Origin: Gonapodya prolifera JEL478
Lineage: Eukaryota; Monoblepharomycota; Monoblepharidomycetes; Monoblepharidales; Gonapodyaceae
Assembly (NCBI GenBank): GCA_001574975.1
Contig: KQ965792.1
Span: forward strand, 194,919-258,918
Direction: 5' to 3'
Length of the DNA stretch: 64,000 nt
In this document: one piece after another, positions 45,889 through 58,335 of the stretch
How positions within the stretch are numbered: the stretch's first letter is position 1
Layout: each line of letters starts with the position of its first letter
The notes under the pieces: model-generated
The model's database searches: none
Told to the model about the DNA's origin: nothing
Seen by the model: only the letters and a program-made list of their open reading frames with translations
Translations under genes and position numbers: made by a program

Positions 45889-48800
45889 TTACACGACTTC
45901 CACTGTGAAGTCAATTTGTCGATCAAGACCAAGATATCCGTCCGAAACCACGAAGATGGTGTAAGTGTAGCGCCCAGGTTCCTCGACGGGAGTAAATGCG
46001 AGAGAGGCGGCTGTTCCAGAGGAGGTCCCGCCCACTGAATCTGCTCGTGATGGGAGCAACCTCTTCAGTGCCACTAAATCATCCGTCTCTGTTTCTCCAA
46101 TGGCGAGCCAATAGCTCTCGTATTGAGGCTTCGGGAATCTCGGAGCATGTATCCGGCCATCCTGAATCAGAAACAGTTAAAGCAATATGCAACATCAAAA
46201 ACGAAAAAGCAGTTCTCGCCTTCTCTTTGTGCGGTCGTTTACGCTTTATGGAAACTTTGACGGTCACTTCTGTCGAAAGCGGTACTCGATAGTGAAGCTT
46301 TGATACCTCTTCACCGCCTTTGGCAGACAGGCGAACGCCAATATCAGTAAGTGGCATGGACATCACTACGTCGGTTATATTTCGGGCAGAATGAGTACTG
46401 ATTCCTGGAACTCGATTGACGATCTCGAATACCCTTTGCTCAGGCATCACAACCAATTCTGCCAGACATTCAACATTTGCGCCACTTTTAGTTCTCATGT
46501 GCGAAAGAGACTGCGAATCCAGATTCGGAAGTGTGAGCAGGGTGTTGCTGTTCCTCCATCGTCCTTGCTTTATGGACTGGAGGAGAGACATGATCTCCAA
46601 ACTCGTAGCCAAAAAACCTTGGTCTGCTGCAACATCGACCATCGCCTGGGTTATGCGCACAGCTTGGTCGAGGACCTGCACCATACACATAATAAGACAC
46701 TTGGCACAATTCGTGGGAGTGTGGGGGAAAGGGGACTGTACATTACCATTTTCGTGTCCGTCACATAATCAGCACACGGAAGAGTCTGAAGCCTTTCCAA
46801 GTGCGCTTGAAGAAGTAGAAAAGCTTTTGTGTGAGGACTATCATAGGCTGACCCGACCCGAATCGGAAGCTGCTTTTCAAGCTCTTTGTTCATGATGTCT
46901 TCGTTGTGCCTGACCGGAAGCTCTGCGTATTCGACTGAATCACACAACACCCTCAGAAGATGCGCAAACCAGCCACCGGAGTTCTTTGAGGGATATGTTT
47001 CACGTATTTGATCTTTGAAGATGCGCATCCTAGATGTTGAAAGATAGACCAACGATGAGTCAATGGGCAAGAGCAATTTGTGAAGACATCAACTGACGTT
47101 CGATGGTTGAGATAGTAATAAGATGCGATTTGCCCCAGTGTAGTGCTCCTCAGATGAAACGAATCTCGCACCACCACGCAACCAGATTCGCGTAAATCCT
47201 CCACTGTCCGCTCAATGAGAGTCGACAGGAACTCATTTAATCCACGCTCGGTGTTGTCATCAAGACCATAATAGGTCGGGTTCATGCGAATACGTCGGTA
47301 AAAATATGTCCAAGTGAGGTACTCGAGAGCATCTTGCTTTGATGTGATTGTCCCGGCAACAATTTCTGCATTAAGATGGTCATGTAGAGAGCGATGCAAA
47401 GAAGATTCGACTGGGAAGGGTTCAAACAGAAACTTTTTGTAGAAGTTCTTCTTGGCATCCTGAACAAGTACTCGGGCAACAGCAGAGTCATCGAACTGAG
47501 GACGCCCTGAATGAAATGCAACTTAGTGGCTTCCAACACATGCGCAAGACTTTTGAGAGTACCTGCACGGCCGACCATCTGAAGAACATCGGTAATTGGA
47601 AAATCCACGTATCCTTTTTGCTTCGGATCAAAGAACTCTGTGCCTTTCACAACAACTAAATGTGCTGGCGTATTTATACCCCACGCAAGAGTCGACGTGG
47701 CAACTAAAACTTGTATTTTGTTGTTCACAAAGAGTTCTTCGACCACCTTGCGATCAGAGTCAACAAGCCCAGCGTGATGCAGCCCAATCCCATATGCAAG
47801 AGTATATCGAAGAGCTGAATCGCGTATTTGAGTCGTAATCATTTCCATCTCCTCATCATCCATGTGCAAAAACATCCTTGGATTATCATCGTTGGCACAA
47901 AGAGTGATGAGATCTTGAGCGGTTAATCGTGTTTGTCGGCGAGATGACACAAACACCAAAACTGGTTTGCTTGGAGAATGAGTCCTGATTGCCTTGTAAG
48001 TCGGTTTCTGAAAGAAAAATTGCTTAAAAGTCAACGCAGCAGGAAGAAAAGTCATTTTGTGGTGATCAGCTTACGTTCATTGCTTGCATCCGAGGACAGT
48101 AAAATTTGCCTTTAAGCAACATGGCGATGTGACCGATAAACACACCCAATGCTCCAAAATGACATGAATGTCAGGGAAAGGACAACGCACCAGCAAAACT
48201 GTCGATATGAATTTCCAGTGGAACAGGTCTAACGGAATGCTTGAAGTTGAACATCCCCACATCCTTGATACCAAGCCAATCCGCCAGATCGTTGGCGTTC
48301 GCCAATGCAGTGCTCAGACCAACGAGACGAATGGACCTCTCCGTATGTGCAGAAATATAGTTTAGACGACTGACGATAACCTCGAGGACTGGTCCGCGAT
48401 CACCTCCCAGAAGATGGATCTCATCGATAATAACGAGTGACACATCTTTTACGTATCCTCTACTCTGCCAGCTGAATGCCACACAACCGCATTAATAAGA
48501 TATTCCTGTTCGATAGTGACGAATTGCCCATACCTTCTGGAAACGCCATCCCATTTTTCCGGTGTTGTGATGATGACATCGGCGGACTGTACAGATTGAA
48601 TGTCGGGTGTGACATCACCCGTCAATTCAACCAATTTCCTCCCCATCGGGCCCATTAGCCTGCCGTTCCAGTCCACTACGCGTTCTCTTACAAGAGCCTT
48701 CAAAGGGGCGATATAGACGACTTTCGAAGAAGGGCGTTCTCGAAACGCATTCCTGTATGGATGCAAAAGAGCTTCACGGAGGAATTTGGACATCACAGTT

Positions 48801-51800
48801 TAGTTGTCTCACCACATCGCCAGTTCTGCGGCAACTGTCTTTCCTGAACCAGTCGGGGCACCCACAAGAGCATTATGGTTTGTCCAATATAAGGTGTGGA
48901 AAATTTGGGTCTGTATTGCATTGAAGAAAGTGAACCTGGGGCGACAAATCTCCTCGAGAACCTCATTTTGAAGGGCCGTTATTGGAAGCGGTTGGAGATT
49001 GAGTAGCTCCGTGTGTGGTGTTCGCTGCATCTGAGGCAGTATAAGGTGCTTGAAAGACACCGCAATCGCATTCTCTGCGCCGACCCAGCGGTCCGATACC
49101 GTCCGCACAAATATTTGGGGAGGAAGCTCATCTGCTGTCGACGTTGTTTTGGGAATAGGAATCGTGAAAGACAACTTGGTTGTCTCCCGCGCTTGCTTCC
49201 TATTTATAACGAGGTACTCCGAGTGCAAGATCTCCGTGTGCTCAGAGTCTTCGACCCACAGCCAAAACGATTCGTTTGTACCATGCATTCGATCAGACCA
49301 AATGAAATCTGTTGTCACATCCAAATCAATTCTCAGCACAGTTCTTGTTATTGGAGCTACGTGCGCTTCGATGAGGAGCTGAGGAAACTCTTGTACGCAT
49401 TTTTGCACTGTCCGTCCGAACTTCATATGTCGAATCCAGGCTCCAATGTCGTTGGGGTCCATCTCCCTGAGTGTATCAATCGACGCGCCACCTGGTTTTC
49501 CTTCTAACTTTTTTATAACGTCAATGGGAAGTTCGAATTGGTTCAGAGGGTGTTCGAAGCTCCAAAGTCGGCGGTCCACTGATTTAGAAAGAGAGAGAAT
49601 TCGAGAGGCTACTGGTCCCCAGTTTCTATTCAGAGCGACTTCAAATAGAGCTCTCAGAATTCTCGCCGAGTTTTGCGCGACATAGTTTGTGTCTGACACA
49701 AGAGCGAAATCGTCCACCCGTGATCGTGAGATGTAATTCTGCAGTAAAACGTTGACCTTTCCGTATGTGGTGTCTACCCCACCCTCCAAAGAAAGCACAT
49801 GGTTTCACATCCAGTCACCAAGCATAAATGTAAACGTCACTCTTACCTTTGCCGCGCAAACCGCAGCTTCCTCGAGGTCCTTCAATTCTGGAATTTCCTC
49901 CTCTCTTACTTTGACATTCTCAAACTCGGTACTCATACTAACCATGCTGAGAATGTCGGCTTCAGTCATTCTCGGGGTCATCAACTCATTGAATATTTCG
50001 ACACTAGATAGACGGACGTAGTAATTGCTCGCGATGCGGCCCAAGTCTTTGGATGTGAAGTAACCGGTGCTCTCGTCAAAGACGATCATTTGGGCTTTGG
50101 CAAGCCTCTTGGCCGCCGAGACGACGAGATCTCGTCGGCGTTTGCCAAGCAGGCGATCGTGCTCCACATCTTCCCATTTCATTCCATAGTTCAGTGGATT
50201 CTTCCGCATTCGAATGTGTAAGAAGGTGTATCCTAGCCAGTTTACCGCCTCGTCAATGTTTGTGACTGTCCCCAAAGATATCTCCGCGTTTAGATTGTCT
50301 TCCAGGTTTTCAACAAACTTGCTCTCTATAGGAAATTGCTGAGTCATGGAGGTGACATAATGACTAAGCTTATCATGGCTCGTAAGTATGTACCCCAAAC
50401 CGTGACTAAACACGAAACACGGTGAGTACAGCGGAAGCATCCACGCTGTATAAAACGAGTTTGTACTAACTCTTCGTATTGCGGACGACCTGCTCTCCCG
50501 AAAATCTGCAACACATCCAATATAGACAGATCAACAAAAGACCCCTTCTGAGCACTGTAGACTTGGGTGCCTTTGATTATGACTGCGTAGGCAGGCAAGT
50601 TGACGCCCCATGCCAGTGTCGACGTGCAAACGAGAACTTTAATGAGTCCATCTCCAAATAGCCGTTCAGTTAAGGTGCGATCCGAACGGAGCATTCCTGC
50701 GATAACGTTTGTGAAACAACCGAGAATTCACAAAAACTGCAACATCATCCCACCTGCATGGTGTATGCCAAAACCTCGTGCAAAAAGCTCAACGAGCTCC
50801 TTGTTCCTTGATTTCTGAACATCTTTCATAGCGTTGACAAACTTAGGGTCTTCGGAGCAGTCGAAGACACCTGCAGCCCGCAAAGAATAACTTGACGTGT
50901 ATGAGCGTTGCAATATGCGCACCCACCTGCTTCGCCCTCATTATTGCTTATATTTCGCAGTTCAGTGGCAGTGCTGACTGTTGCTTTGCGTGCATGTACA
51001 AAAACCATCACTTGCTTCCCAGATTTTACGAGATCTACAACTTTCTCGTATGTGAGCTTGTCCATAATCGAGTTGAATTGTTTGCTACCGGACTTCGCTT
51101 TGATGCCTATGAATGACTGAGCAAGCGGTACGGGTCGAAACCCAGAATCAAAGAAAAAGAGACCTTTGTAAGGATTAACCCTGCAAGAAACGTTCAAAGT
51201 CTTGCTCATATGCAGGGGAAAGTAGGTGGACTCGCACTTCAAAAATTCGGCCACATCGACGTAATTTGGAAGGGTTGCTGAAAGGCCCACCAGTCTGATT
51301 AAAGATTGAGAGCTTTCCACCTGATGGACAAGATCGTTAGACCTGTATTCAATGCTTGCAGATCACACCAGTCCACACACCTGACGTAAAGTCCTTGCAA
51401 CAAGACTCTCCAACACCGCACCACGATCGTCATGCAAAAGGTGCACTTCATCGATTATCAGCAGTCGGACTTTGCTGACAAGCTCTGAATCTCCCACGCT
51501 TTTTCGAGTGACTACATCCCATTTCTCTGGTGTCGTGACAATCATCTGCGTGTTCATGATCTCGGTTTTAGTCATTTGCATATCTCCAGTGAGCTCGCGC
51601 ACTTGAATACCCAAAGATCCTGTACCAATCCGCGAAGAAAACTTTCGCACGATTTCTGCAGCAAGAGCTTTCATTGGTGCCACATAAACAATTTTGAAGT
51701 CAGAAAGAGCAATATTGTCACCCGAACGGAACTGCGAAATTGCACGGAGGACGCAAAGCATCGCAACATCGGTTTTACCCTGGAACAGGTTATAGTCGGA

Positions 51801-53763
51801 CGAGCGAGATACACCACAACTTTAACATAGAATTAAATGTTGAGATCAATGAAACTTACTGCACCAGTCGGAGCGCAAACCAGCATATTCTCGTTGGAAC
51901 CATAAGCCGTGTCGAACACAATGCTTTGAACCCGGTTCAAAGATTTGTATCCTTTGAAAGCTTTTCTGTCAACTTCATCTAACTCTTGGAGTTCTACCGC
52001 TCGCTCGTGGGCCCGGAAGGGAGACGCTTTTGAAACGGGAATTGATATAGATTCAAAATCCTTTTGGTTCACCCGCTCAGTTCCTTCGGGTAGAACAAAT
52101 TTTGAAGGAAGTAGCGTTGATGGCATCCGAGAGCCAGACGTATAAATGTGCGGATACATCTCCGAAGGATCTTTTGGGATGACCTGTGTGCGCATGGTTG
52201 GCGGACCAGTGGATCGAAATCACAAAAACTTGCATTACCGTTCCCTGTGCTGGAAGTGCTGGCTTTTCAGCTTTGAGATCATCCTCACGCAGTCGCCTCC
52301 ACATTTCTCCGTCTAATGTAGCACCGGTGAAACCCAGGATCGAAGCGGAATCCCGATCCTCGGCCCCGGCCGTCTTATCTTCTCGAGCGCGTCGCTTCGC
52401 ATCTTTCTTTGCTTGTTTTAGAACAGTTTTCTCCGCTTCTGTGGTAACTGTAACTTGTGCGCCGAATATCGGTCGCACCATAGTTGGTAGCACTTGCTCC
52501 GTACGATCTGGTGGAGCACGTGACATTTGCTCAGTGGAATCATGAGGGGCCTAGAAAGAGAGAATAATCAAGATCACCATTGTGATAGGCTTTGTAAACG
52601 TCATGACAACACTTGCTTCTGCTGATATTTGTTCCACAATTTCCGACCTATGTGAAGCTAATGATGCCACAAACTCCATGTTGTCGTAGCCCAATAGTTC
52701 AACAAGTAAAACCTGTATTTCATCATCTTATAAGTCGGGAGAAAATGAGACACAATTGTCATTCAGTTACTTTGTAACGAATCAACCCACCAGGTGACCG
52801 AGAACGCAAAATGGTAAACACATCGATGCACAATTGGATTGGGGTCAAAGCTGAGGCAGTTTCTCCGTGAGTCTCCCTTTGCAATACGAGATGATTCTCA
52901 CACCGCCTGCGAGGAGGAACATGGCTTAACAGTTCAGAATCCGTCTTTGTCTTGGCTGCATTCCCACCTCAAGAGCCAGTTTCTTCCAAATTCAGTATCA
53001 CCATCATTAGTTGAAAGGGAAACCGGCAATACTGGCACTGTATCGGTCAAATTTGAGGCATCAAGCTGTTCTTCTACTGCGTAAGCGTTCCCAACAGCAT
53101 AGTCAATTGACGCGACAGACTTGGCATCGTCAATGCTCATCGGGTCGACAGCGGTGTCAGCGTCTGAGATATCTTGATACTCCCGTGGGCTCCAGTGTTG
53201 TTGACGATAGTCCAACGGATCTTCATACGGTAGCATTTCAACATCCTCGTCTAGGTGAAGCACAGCCGTGCGACTGTCATCGGAGTCCCTAAAGCCCGGA
53301 AAGCGTTTATAAAAACTATCTTGTACGACGTCTAATGTTCCACTGACCTTGATTCAACAAGTAGAGCCCATCCATCCACCACGTCCCTCCAGTCCAGCAA
53401 AAGCTCGGCCGCTCGTCGTGTGGGCCCAGAAAACTGGAGAACCAAAGCATGATCTTTCAGTTTAAGGCTGCTAGAAGGGATCTCGGGACTCTGTGCAGGT
53501 CTCTCTGGATCGTCGATGTTGACGTAGCTCGCGGCCTTTCCTTTCCCCTTCCCCTTGCCAACGAACAGATCCTCGTCTTCATCCTGCGCTACTGAGGCGT
53601 GGAGTGTATCGCGCCCGATGATCGAATCGGAGTTATCTTCGGACGAGGCTGCATCATATCGAAACCTTGTCCGATGTGACGACGACGAGTTGAACCGTCG
53701 GTGCCGCAAGAGATCGGTAAAAGACGTCCCAAATGAGCCATCATTTTCAGTTGCGCTGCTCAT
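45889..53763 (-). CDS. SLH1: ASCC3/SLH1 Ski2-like helicase (ribosome quality control trigger complex)
   Basis: Two-cassette Ski2-like helicase that splits collided ribosomes in the RQT/ASC-1 complex. Start ATG 53763 ([14 protein letters not shown]). The acidic N-terminal region joins [19 protein letters not shown], then [32 protein letters not shown] and [18 protein letters not shown], followed by [14 protein letters not shown]. Cassette 1: [35 protein letters not shown] and [17 protein letters not shown], then winged-helix and Sec63 regions. Cassette 2: [35 protein letters not shown] and [18 protein letters not shown], then a second Sec63 domain ending DFTVEVV at 45889. The YPHIYTS and [10 protein letters not shown] signatures favour ASCC3 over the spliceosomal Brr2. 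Motifs of both cassettes are intact. Roughly 20 introns. Confidence 0.93.
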
Positions 53764-53853
53764 CTCCGGGTTGGAATTGGAGGGACACGCACTTGGCGAG
53801 TGAATTGAAACCTGGACCAAGTAAACATATATTGAAGTAAATGAAGAAGGTTC

Positions 53854-55347
53854 CTATGTGACAAGTAACTCCCCGAGAGCCCGTCTCTGCCAGTCCTTGA
53901 AGCTAAAATGCTGGCGAGTATCCCCTTTAAAGTGTGCGGATGCTCCCCTTGACTGCTCAGAAGATGATGCTCTAACAGACAAAGCATTGGCAACAAAAAG
54001 GCCTCGCACAAGTCGAGAGTGCGTTGCTTTCGTGATTCGAGCGGGCGGGACCGCTTCCAGGTTGAAATGTGGGGATCCATTTGGTGGGACCTCTCCAGGT
54101 TCATCCAAGATGGTCAAGGAGGACGGTACATCCTCCCAGGAATCAAGGTCTCCGGCCACCAAGGGTTGGTGAAGCGGACGTGTGGATTTGTAGGTCGATG
54201 CATCTTGGAATGACCTGACTTTTTGAATCGCCAAAATGGTTGGAACGATTGGTGGCAACGGTTCTTCCTGAGGCCTTGCACGTGTCAGTCTGGACTGAGC
54301 TGGGAAGAAAAAGCTTTTGAACGCCGTGCTCGGAAAATTTCGTGGCAACATTGAACGGGAATCGTATTGGCGGGTGAGAATTTCCGTCCTGCCGCTAATC
54401 CTGTCATTGTTGGACTCCAAACCAAGTTGGAGGGTGGACACATTACCACGGACTTGCGCTGTTCGAACTCGAGCCACCTTGGGTTCGTGATTTCCCAACC
54501 GTCTCTCCTGCTTCAGAATTTTTGAACCGCTGATCCCATGGCTCAAATCCTGAGACTGGCTGCCGTCAATAGTAAACACGAGGTTTGGTGCATCAGAGAC
54601 CGTGCTATCTCGTTTCTCCGATTTAGGAGCAGTGTTCGGCGTTCGATGAATTTCTGAGGAATCGCCCTCTCCATTGCTGACACCTCCAGCTGGGCTCGCG
54701 GTATCTTCCGCCAGTTCTGGCGCAGACGATTGCTTCTTATGTGGGACTTCCGTCGGTTGGGTGGCAGCTCGCCCAGAGTCAGGTCGCCCACTCCAAGTCG
54801 CCCTTGGCTGCGTTCGACGAGTCTTTGCACTCTTCGTTCGAGGCATTGGTAGACGTGGGCCACTTAAAGCTCCAAGCCCTTCAATAGTCGTATCGGAGCA
54901 TGAAAAGCTCCTCATTAAGCTTGCAGAAGGTCCATCCATCTCAGGCCGGAAATAATCGTAGGTCGATGTGCCGAAGACGGTGTTGAGTGAACACTCATCC
55001 GCAGACTGGGTCTCCAACTTTGAATCGGACAAGCAGCTCAGTAAGCTCCAAGCGAGTTCATCCCCTTGACCATCGAGTCCAAAGAATGTGCTTCTCTTGT
55101 CCCATCCCGAAAGTTCAGCTTCCGATTCGATCAGCATTTGTGCCAAATCCTCCAACGTTAGCAATCGAACGTCTGTTCCCAAGAATATTCCATCCACGGA
55201 TAATGTCGTGGGGAATGTTGGGGAAGGACGAACGGGGATACGTCCCCGAGGGAGACATTCTCGAATGATCGCCGAAGTAAAAGACTGATTATCGTCTAGC
55301 TCCCATCGATCTGGATGCAAAGTTGCCGTGATCGGCCCCGGATTCAT
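53854..55347 (-). CDS. Intronless hypothetical protein of 497 residues
   Basis: A single uninterrupted frame from ATG 55347 to the TAG at 53854. It is not recognised. The N-terminal 130 residues look folded (FTSAIIRECLPRGRIPV; VRLLTLEDLAQMLIESEAEL; FFGLDGQGDELAWSLLSCL). The rest is Ser/Thr/Pro/Arg-rich and disordered, with basic clusters such as RTKSAKTRRTQPRATW and an acidic patch DLDSWEDVPSSLT, and the C-terminus is HFSFKDWQRRALGELLVT. No membrane segment or zinc motif is visible. It begins 7 bp after the LCMT1 stop and ends 90 bp before the ASCC3 start, all on one strand. Lack of introns over 1.5 kb is unusual here. A regulatory role is possible but not shown. Confidence 0.72.
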   Translation of the reverse strand: MNPGPITATLHPDRWELDDNQSFTSAIIRECLPRGRIPVRPSPTFPTTLSVDGIFLGTDVRLLTLEDLAQMLIESEAELSGWDKRSTFFGLDGQGDELAWSLLSCLSDSKLETQSADECSLNTVFGTSTYDYFRPEMDGPSASLMRSFSCSDTTIEGLGALSGPRLPMPRTKSAKTRRTQPRATWSGRPDSGRAATQPTEVPHKKQSSAPELAEDTASPAGGVSNGEGDSSEIHRTPNTAPKSEKRDSTVSDAPNLVFTIDGSQSQDLSHGISGSKILKQERRLGNHEPKVARVRTAQVRGNVSTLQLGLESNNDRISGRTEILTRQYDSRSMLPRNFPSTAFKSFFFPAQSRLTRARPQEEPLPPIVPTILAIQKVRSFQDASTYKSTRPLHQPLVAGDLDSWEDVPSSLTILDEPGEVPPNGSPHFNLEAVPPARITKATHSRLVRGLFVANALSVRASSSEQSRGASAHFKGDTRQHFSFKDWQRRALGELLVT

Positions 55348-55354
55348 GATGAAA

Positions 55355-56745
55355 TTACAACTGTTTGAAACTTCGGAAGGTGAACCCCGATTTACTCCTG
55401 TCTAACCACGCCCACACAAAACAGTAATGTTGTAAAAGCATTCTCCACTCTTCCAATTCATCCAGGGCCTCGATTGCTGTTAATCTTAAACCAACGGTAA
55501 CTGGTGTGACTTGCACTCAACAAAAGAAGAATTATGAAACGTAGTCACCTTTTCTTCTCGGAAGAGCTGACCGAGGAATTGTAGAAATCATTCAAGTTCA
55601 CACTAAAGGATTCATCCCACCCTAACGATATATATCGTGCGACTTGGCTTGCCAAGTCCGGATACTCCTTGATTCCACGCAAGTCAACACCTCGACTCTG
55701 TTAAAAAAAGAGCACTTAAGGTCGCGAATTACTTTCAATGCTGGACTGATGGGTAACAAACCTGAAGGTTCCGCAACATCATCCTACCAAACACATCGTC
55801 AGGCAATATTTGCTCGTAGGTAACAAATACAGCACGTCGTAAGTTTTCAGAGCACCAAGAGATAATGGAATCGCCACGTGATGGATCCAAGTAGACAAGG
55901 ACACATTCAGAGAGAATGAGAGTGGGAATACTTTTGATGGAAATTTAGGCAGAAATCATCACCCTTGCGTCTCTCGTGTTCCTCACTCTTTGTTGAAGCC
56001 ACTTTTCACGAGAGCGTCGGTGATACTTGGGTGAAAAGTTCTCAGATCCCCGGGCAGGATGTGAAAGGCTTGCGAGTGCAGTTCTGCACCTCCACTGCCT
56101 GTATTAAAAGAGAAGTTTTAGAGCCATTGTTTCAAAAACCAAGAGTGTTGTGCAAAGGTCGATGTCAAACGTACTTATGTCAATAGTTCCCAAACTACGC
56201 GATAGTTGTTCATTCTTCTTAATACTTGCAATTTTCAGACTTGTGATCTCTGGAAAATCGATTTCGAAGTACTGTGCTGGTTGTTTCCCACGTTCCTATT
56301 GAGATTGAGAACGTCAGAGTGAAGAATAATTGTGAATCTGCCTCTTCCAAACCTTTAGTCTCCACCACCTCGTATCCGATCCTGCACCCAAAACCAATAT
56401 CTGCTTCGCAGTCTCAATCGCATTGGAACTGGAAGGGTCCTGTTCATCGGCTACAGAGATTCCCAGAAAGCGATCCACCAGCTCGTCCAATCCAGTGACG
56501 CGGAGGTAAGTACCCCAATTCATCAGCGGTGACCTGCGCCGCTCGTTCGAAGACGGCCGACGAACGAAGTATTTGACGAATGGATCGTGAAAGTAGCCCA
56601 GATTTGCGGCAGACCTGGTGTCGCCGACGTTGAGGGCAGTGGGACGGGGGCGACTTCATCGCAAAGCGTCTCACAAACGGGAAATGGTGGCATCATCATT
56701 CGTTTGGCGGATTGCATCGTCTCCTTTCGGCGCGTGGCCAGACAT
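55355..56745 (-). CDS. PPM1: Leucine carboxyl methyltransferase 1 (PP2A methyltransferase)
   Basis: SAM-dependent methylation of the C-terminal Leu of the PP2A catalytic subunit. Start ATG 56745 (MSGHAPKGD). The signature DAIRQTNDDATISRL is joined by an intron (about 56611-56668) to SAANLGYFHDPFVKYFVRRP. Then SPLMNWGTYLRVTGLDELVD; the SAM-binding loop ILVLGAGSDTRWWRLK; QPAQYFEIDFPEITSLKIAS; HILPGDLR; PTLILSECVLVYLDPSRGDS; FVTYEQILPDDVFGRMMLRN. The last exon reads LDELEEWRMLLQHYCFVWAW and ends FRSFKQL, TAA at 55355-55357. All blocks and order match LCMT1. About six introns. The stop is 7 bp from the next ATG. Confidence 0.93.
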
Positions 56746-56813
56746 CAATGCTCAAAGTTGTAGGTGTGGGGGTGACTGAACAGCGACCATACTGGCATAA
56801 ATATCAGAGTTTT

Positions 56814-58335
56814 CTAATACCTAAATTCATTATCCATTACTCGAGATGAATACACTGTACACTGTGACCCTCGCCGGTCATTTTCCGCAGGAGATGGAAC
56901 AGGAGATGGCATAGCGGCGTTATTGGATCGCGTTGGCGGGGACTCCACCCACGAACTCTTCCTATCTGAGGGGTTTGATGGGGGTGGTGTATGGTAGCGG
57001 GTGTGCTGATGCGCCACCGGAATGACCTGAGGTGTTGTTGACAGGCCATAAATCCCACCGGGAGCAGAGTAGGACGAGAAGTTACTATCTGGTCCTGTGC
57101 CTGATTTGCTTTGATGATGGGGTGGGGACGGCGCATAACCAAACGACCCAGTCTGAACTTGGTCATGCGAGTGTGGAGGTTGCGGCTGCGAAGGTAGGTA
57201 AGCGGTGTGGTGAGGACCAACCGCAGGGCTACTGTAGTAGGGCGGTTGAGGAATGTCCGTGAATGTGTACGAGGAAGAAGCTCCGAGGCGATTGTGCTCG
57301 TGTTGGCCAGGGGAGTTGAAAACAACATGGTCGCGGCTCCCGTGTCCATAGACGGGCCCGCTGCCACCTCCAACACCGGAGCTCAACCTTCCAAGCGACG
57401 TTCCACCCGAACCATTTTCTGCACCTCCTCTCCCCACAGAGGAGCCTGAGTGCGGTTGGCTCCCCCCAAGGCCCAATCGATCCGATCCACCAAGACCTGA
57501 TCGCCCACTCTGCCGCGAACCAACGTCGCTGTCGTCCCGTATAACAAGTCTGTTTTGGAAACTTTCGCTAACACTCCTTATCGTTGAGGAATGTCGTAAA
57601 AGTCGATTTCCAGTTTCCTGGAGTTGCTCAACTGTAATGTGGAGATTGAAATCCGTGAAGATGAGAAATTCAATCTCTAATTGATTAAGCTCCTGAACCG
57701 GTAGTCCGCCAACCTTGCGTTCGAGGTGACAGGGAGCGACAAAACGAGGAAACGATGAGCTTATGCAGGCGACAGAAAACTAATTTGGAAATGCATCTCA
57801 CTTTTGCGTAATGGGAGTTCAAGAAGAAAACGTCACTGAAAAGCTTCGATGCAATCATAACTCCAGTAATCAACAGTCGATGTACGTTGTAAGAGTTTAT
57901 CATGAGAACTTTCTTCTTCCGTTTCTTGGACATCGTAAACTCTGCAATTCCCGTCCGTTCTTGCGGTTCATCCCACAAGCTTCCGGTGGAGTTGGAGTGG
58001 TGAGATGGAGGAGGTTTATCTTGACCCTCCAGGAGCACTTCCGCTCGTTTTGCGATACGCTCAAAATACACGAGCACCGCCAGAAACACCTCGTTCCCGC
58101 AAGGGGCATACTTCAGGATCCGTTGAAGGTATGCCAAAATGTCGATGGTGGGGATTGTCCGCGCATGAAACCGAGTAAGATCCCCTTTTACTGGGGAGGA
58201 GTCGTTCGTTGCGGTGAGATGGCTCAGATAGGACGAGATGACCTTAATGGTTTCTAAGGTGGGATGTGTTGCGAGGGGGAATATTGGCACGTCGGCGGAA
58301 TATCCAGAGCTCGGCAGGGACAGCTCTGATGACAT
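56814..58335 (-). CDS. PHO80-like cyclin with long Gly/Ser/Pro-rich tail
   Basis: Regulatory subunit for a Pho85-type cyclin-dependent kinase. Start ATG 58335 (MSSELSLPSSGYSAD). The cyclin fold reads PTIDILAYLQRILKYAPCG, NEVFLAVLVYFERIAKRAEV, then an insertion of about 45 residues with a basic run (MSKKRKKK), then NSYNVHRLLITGVMIASKLF and SDVFFLNSHYAKV. After an intron come GGLPVQELNQLEIEFLIFTD and FNLHITVEQLQETGNRLL, typical PHO80/PCL sequence. The C-terminal 250 residues are Gly, Ser, His and Pro-rich and disordered, ending MDNEFRY with TAG at 56814. Pathway (phosphate, polarity or glycogen) cannot be told from sequence. Its stop is 68 bp from the LCMT1 start. Confidence 0.88.

Noticed and set aside
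45889-53763. Assignment of the helicase to spliceosomal Brr2
   Set aside because: Overall architecture is shared, but [17 protein letters not shown] and GLSTALAN blocks and two intact cassettes match ASCC3/SLH1 better.
57032-57449. Long open frames opposite and overlapping the Gly/Ser/Pro-rich cyclin tail
   Set aside because: They are antisense or off-frame readings of low-complexity coding DNA. The cyclin frame links in phase to conserved sequence upstream; these do not.
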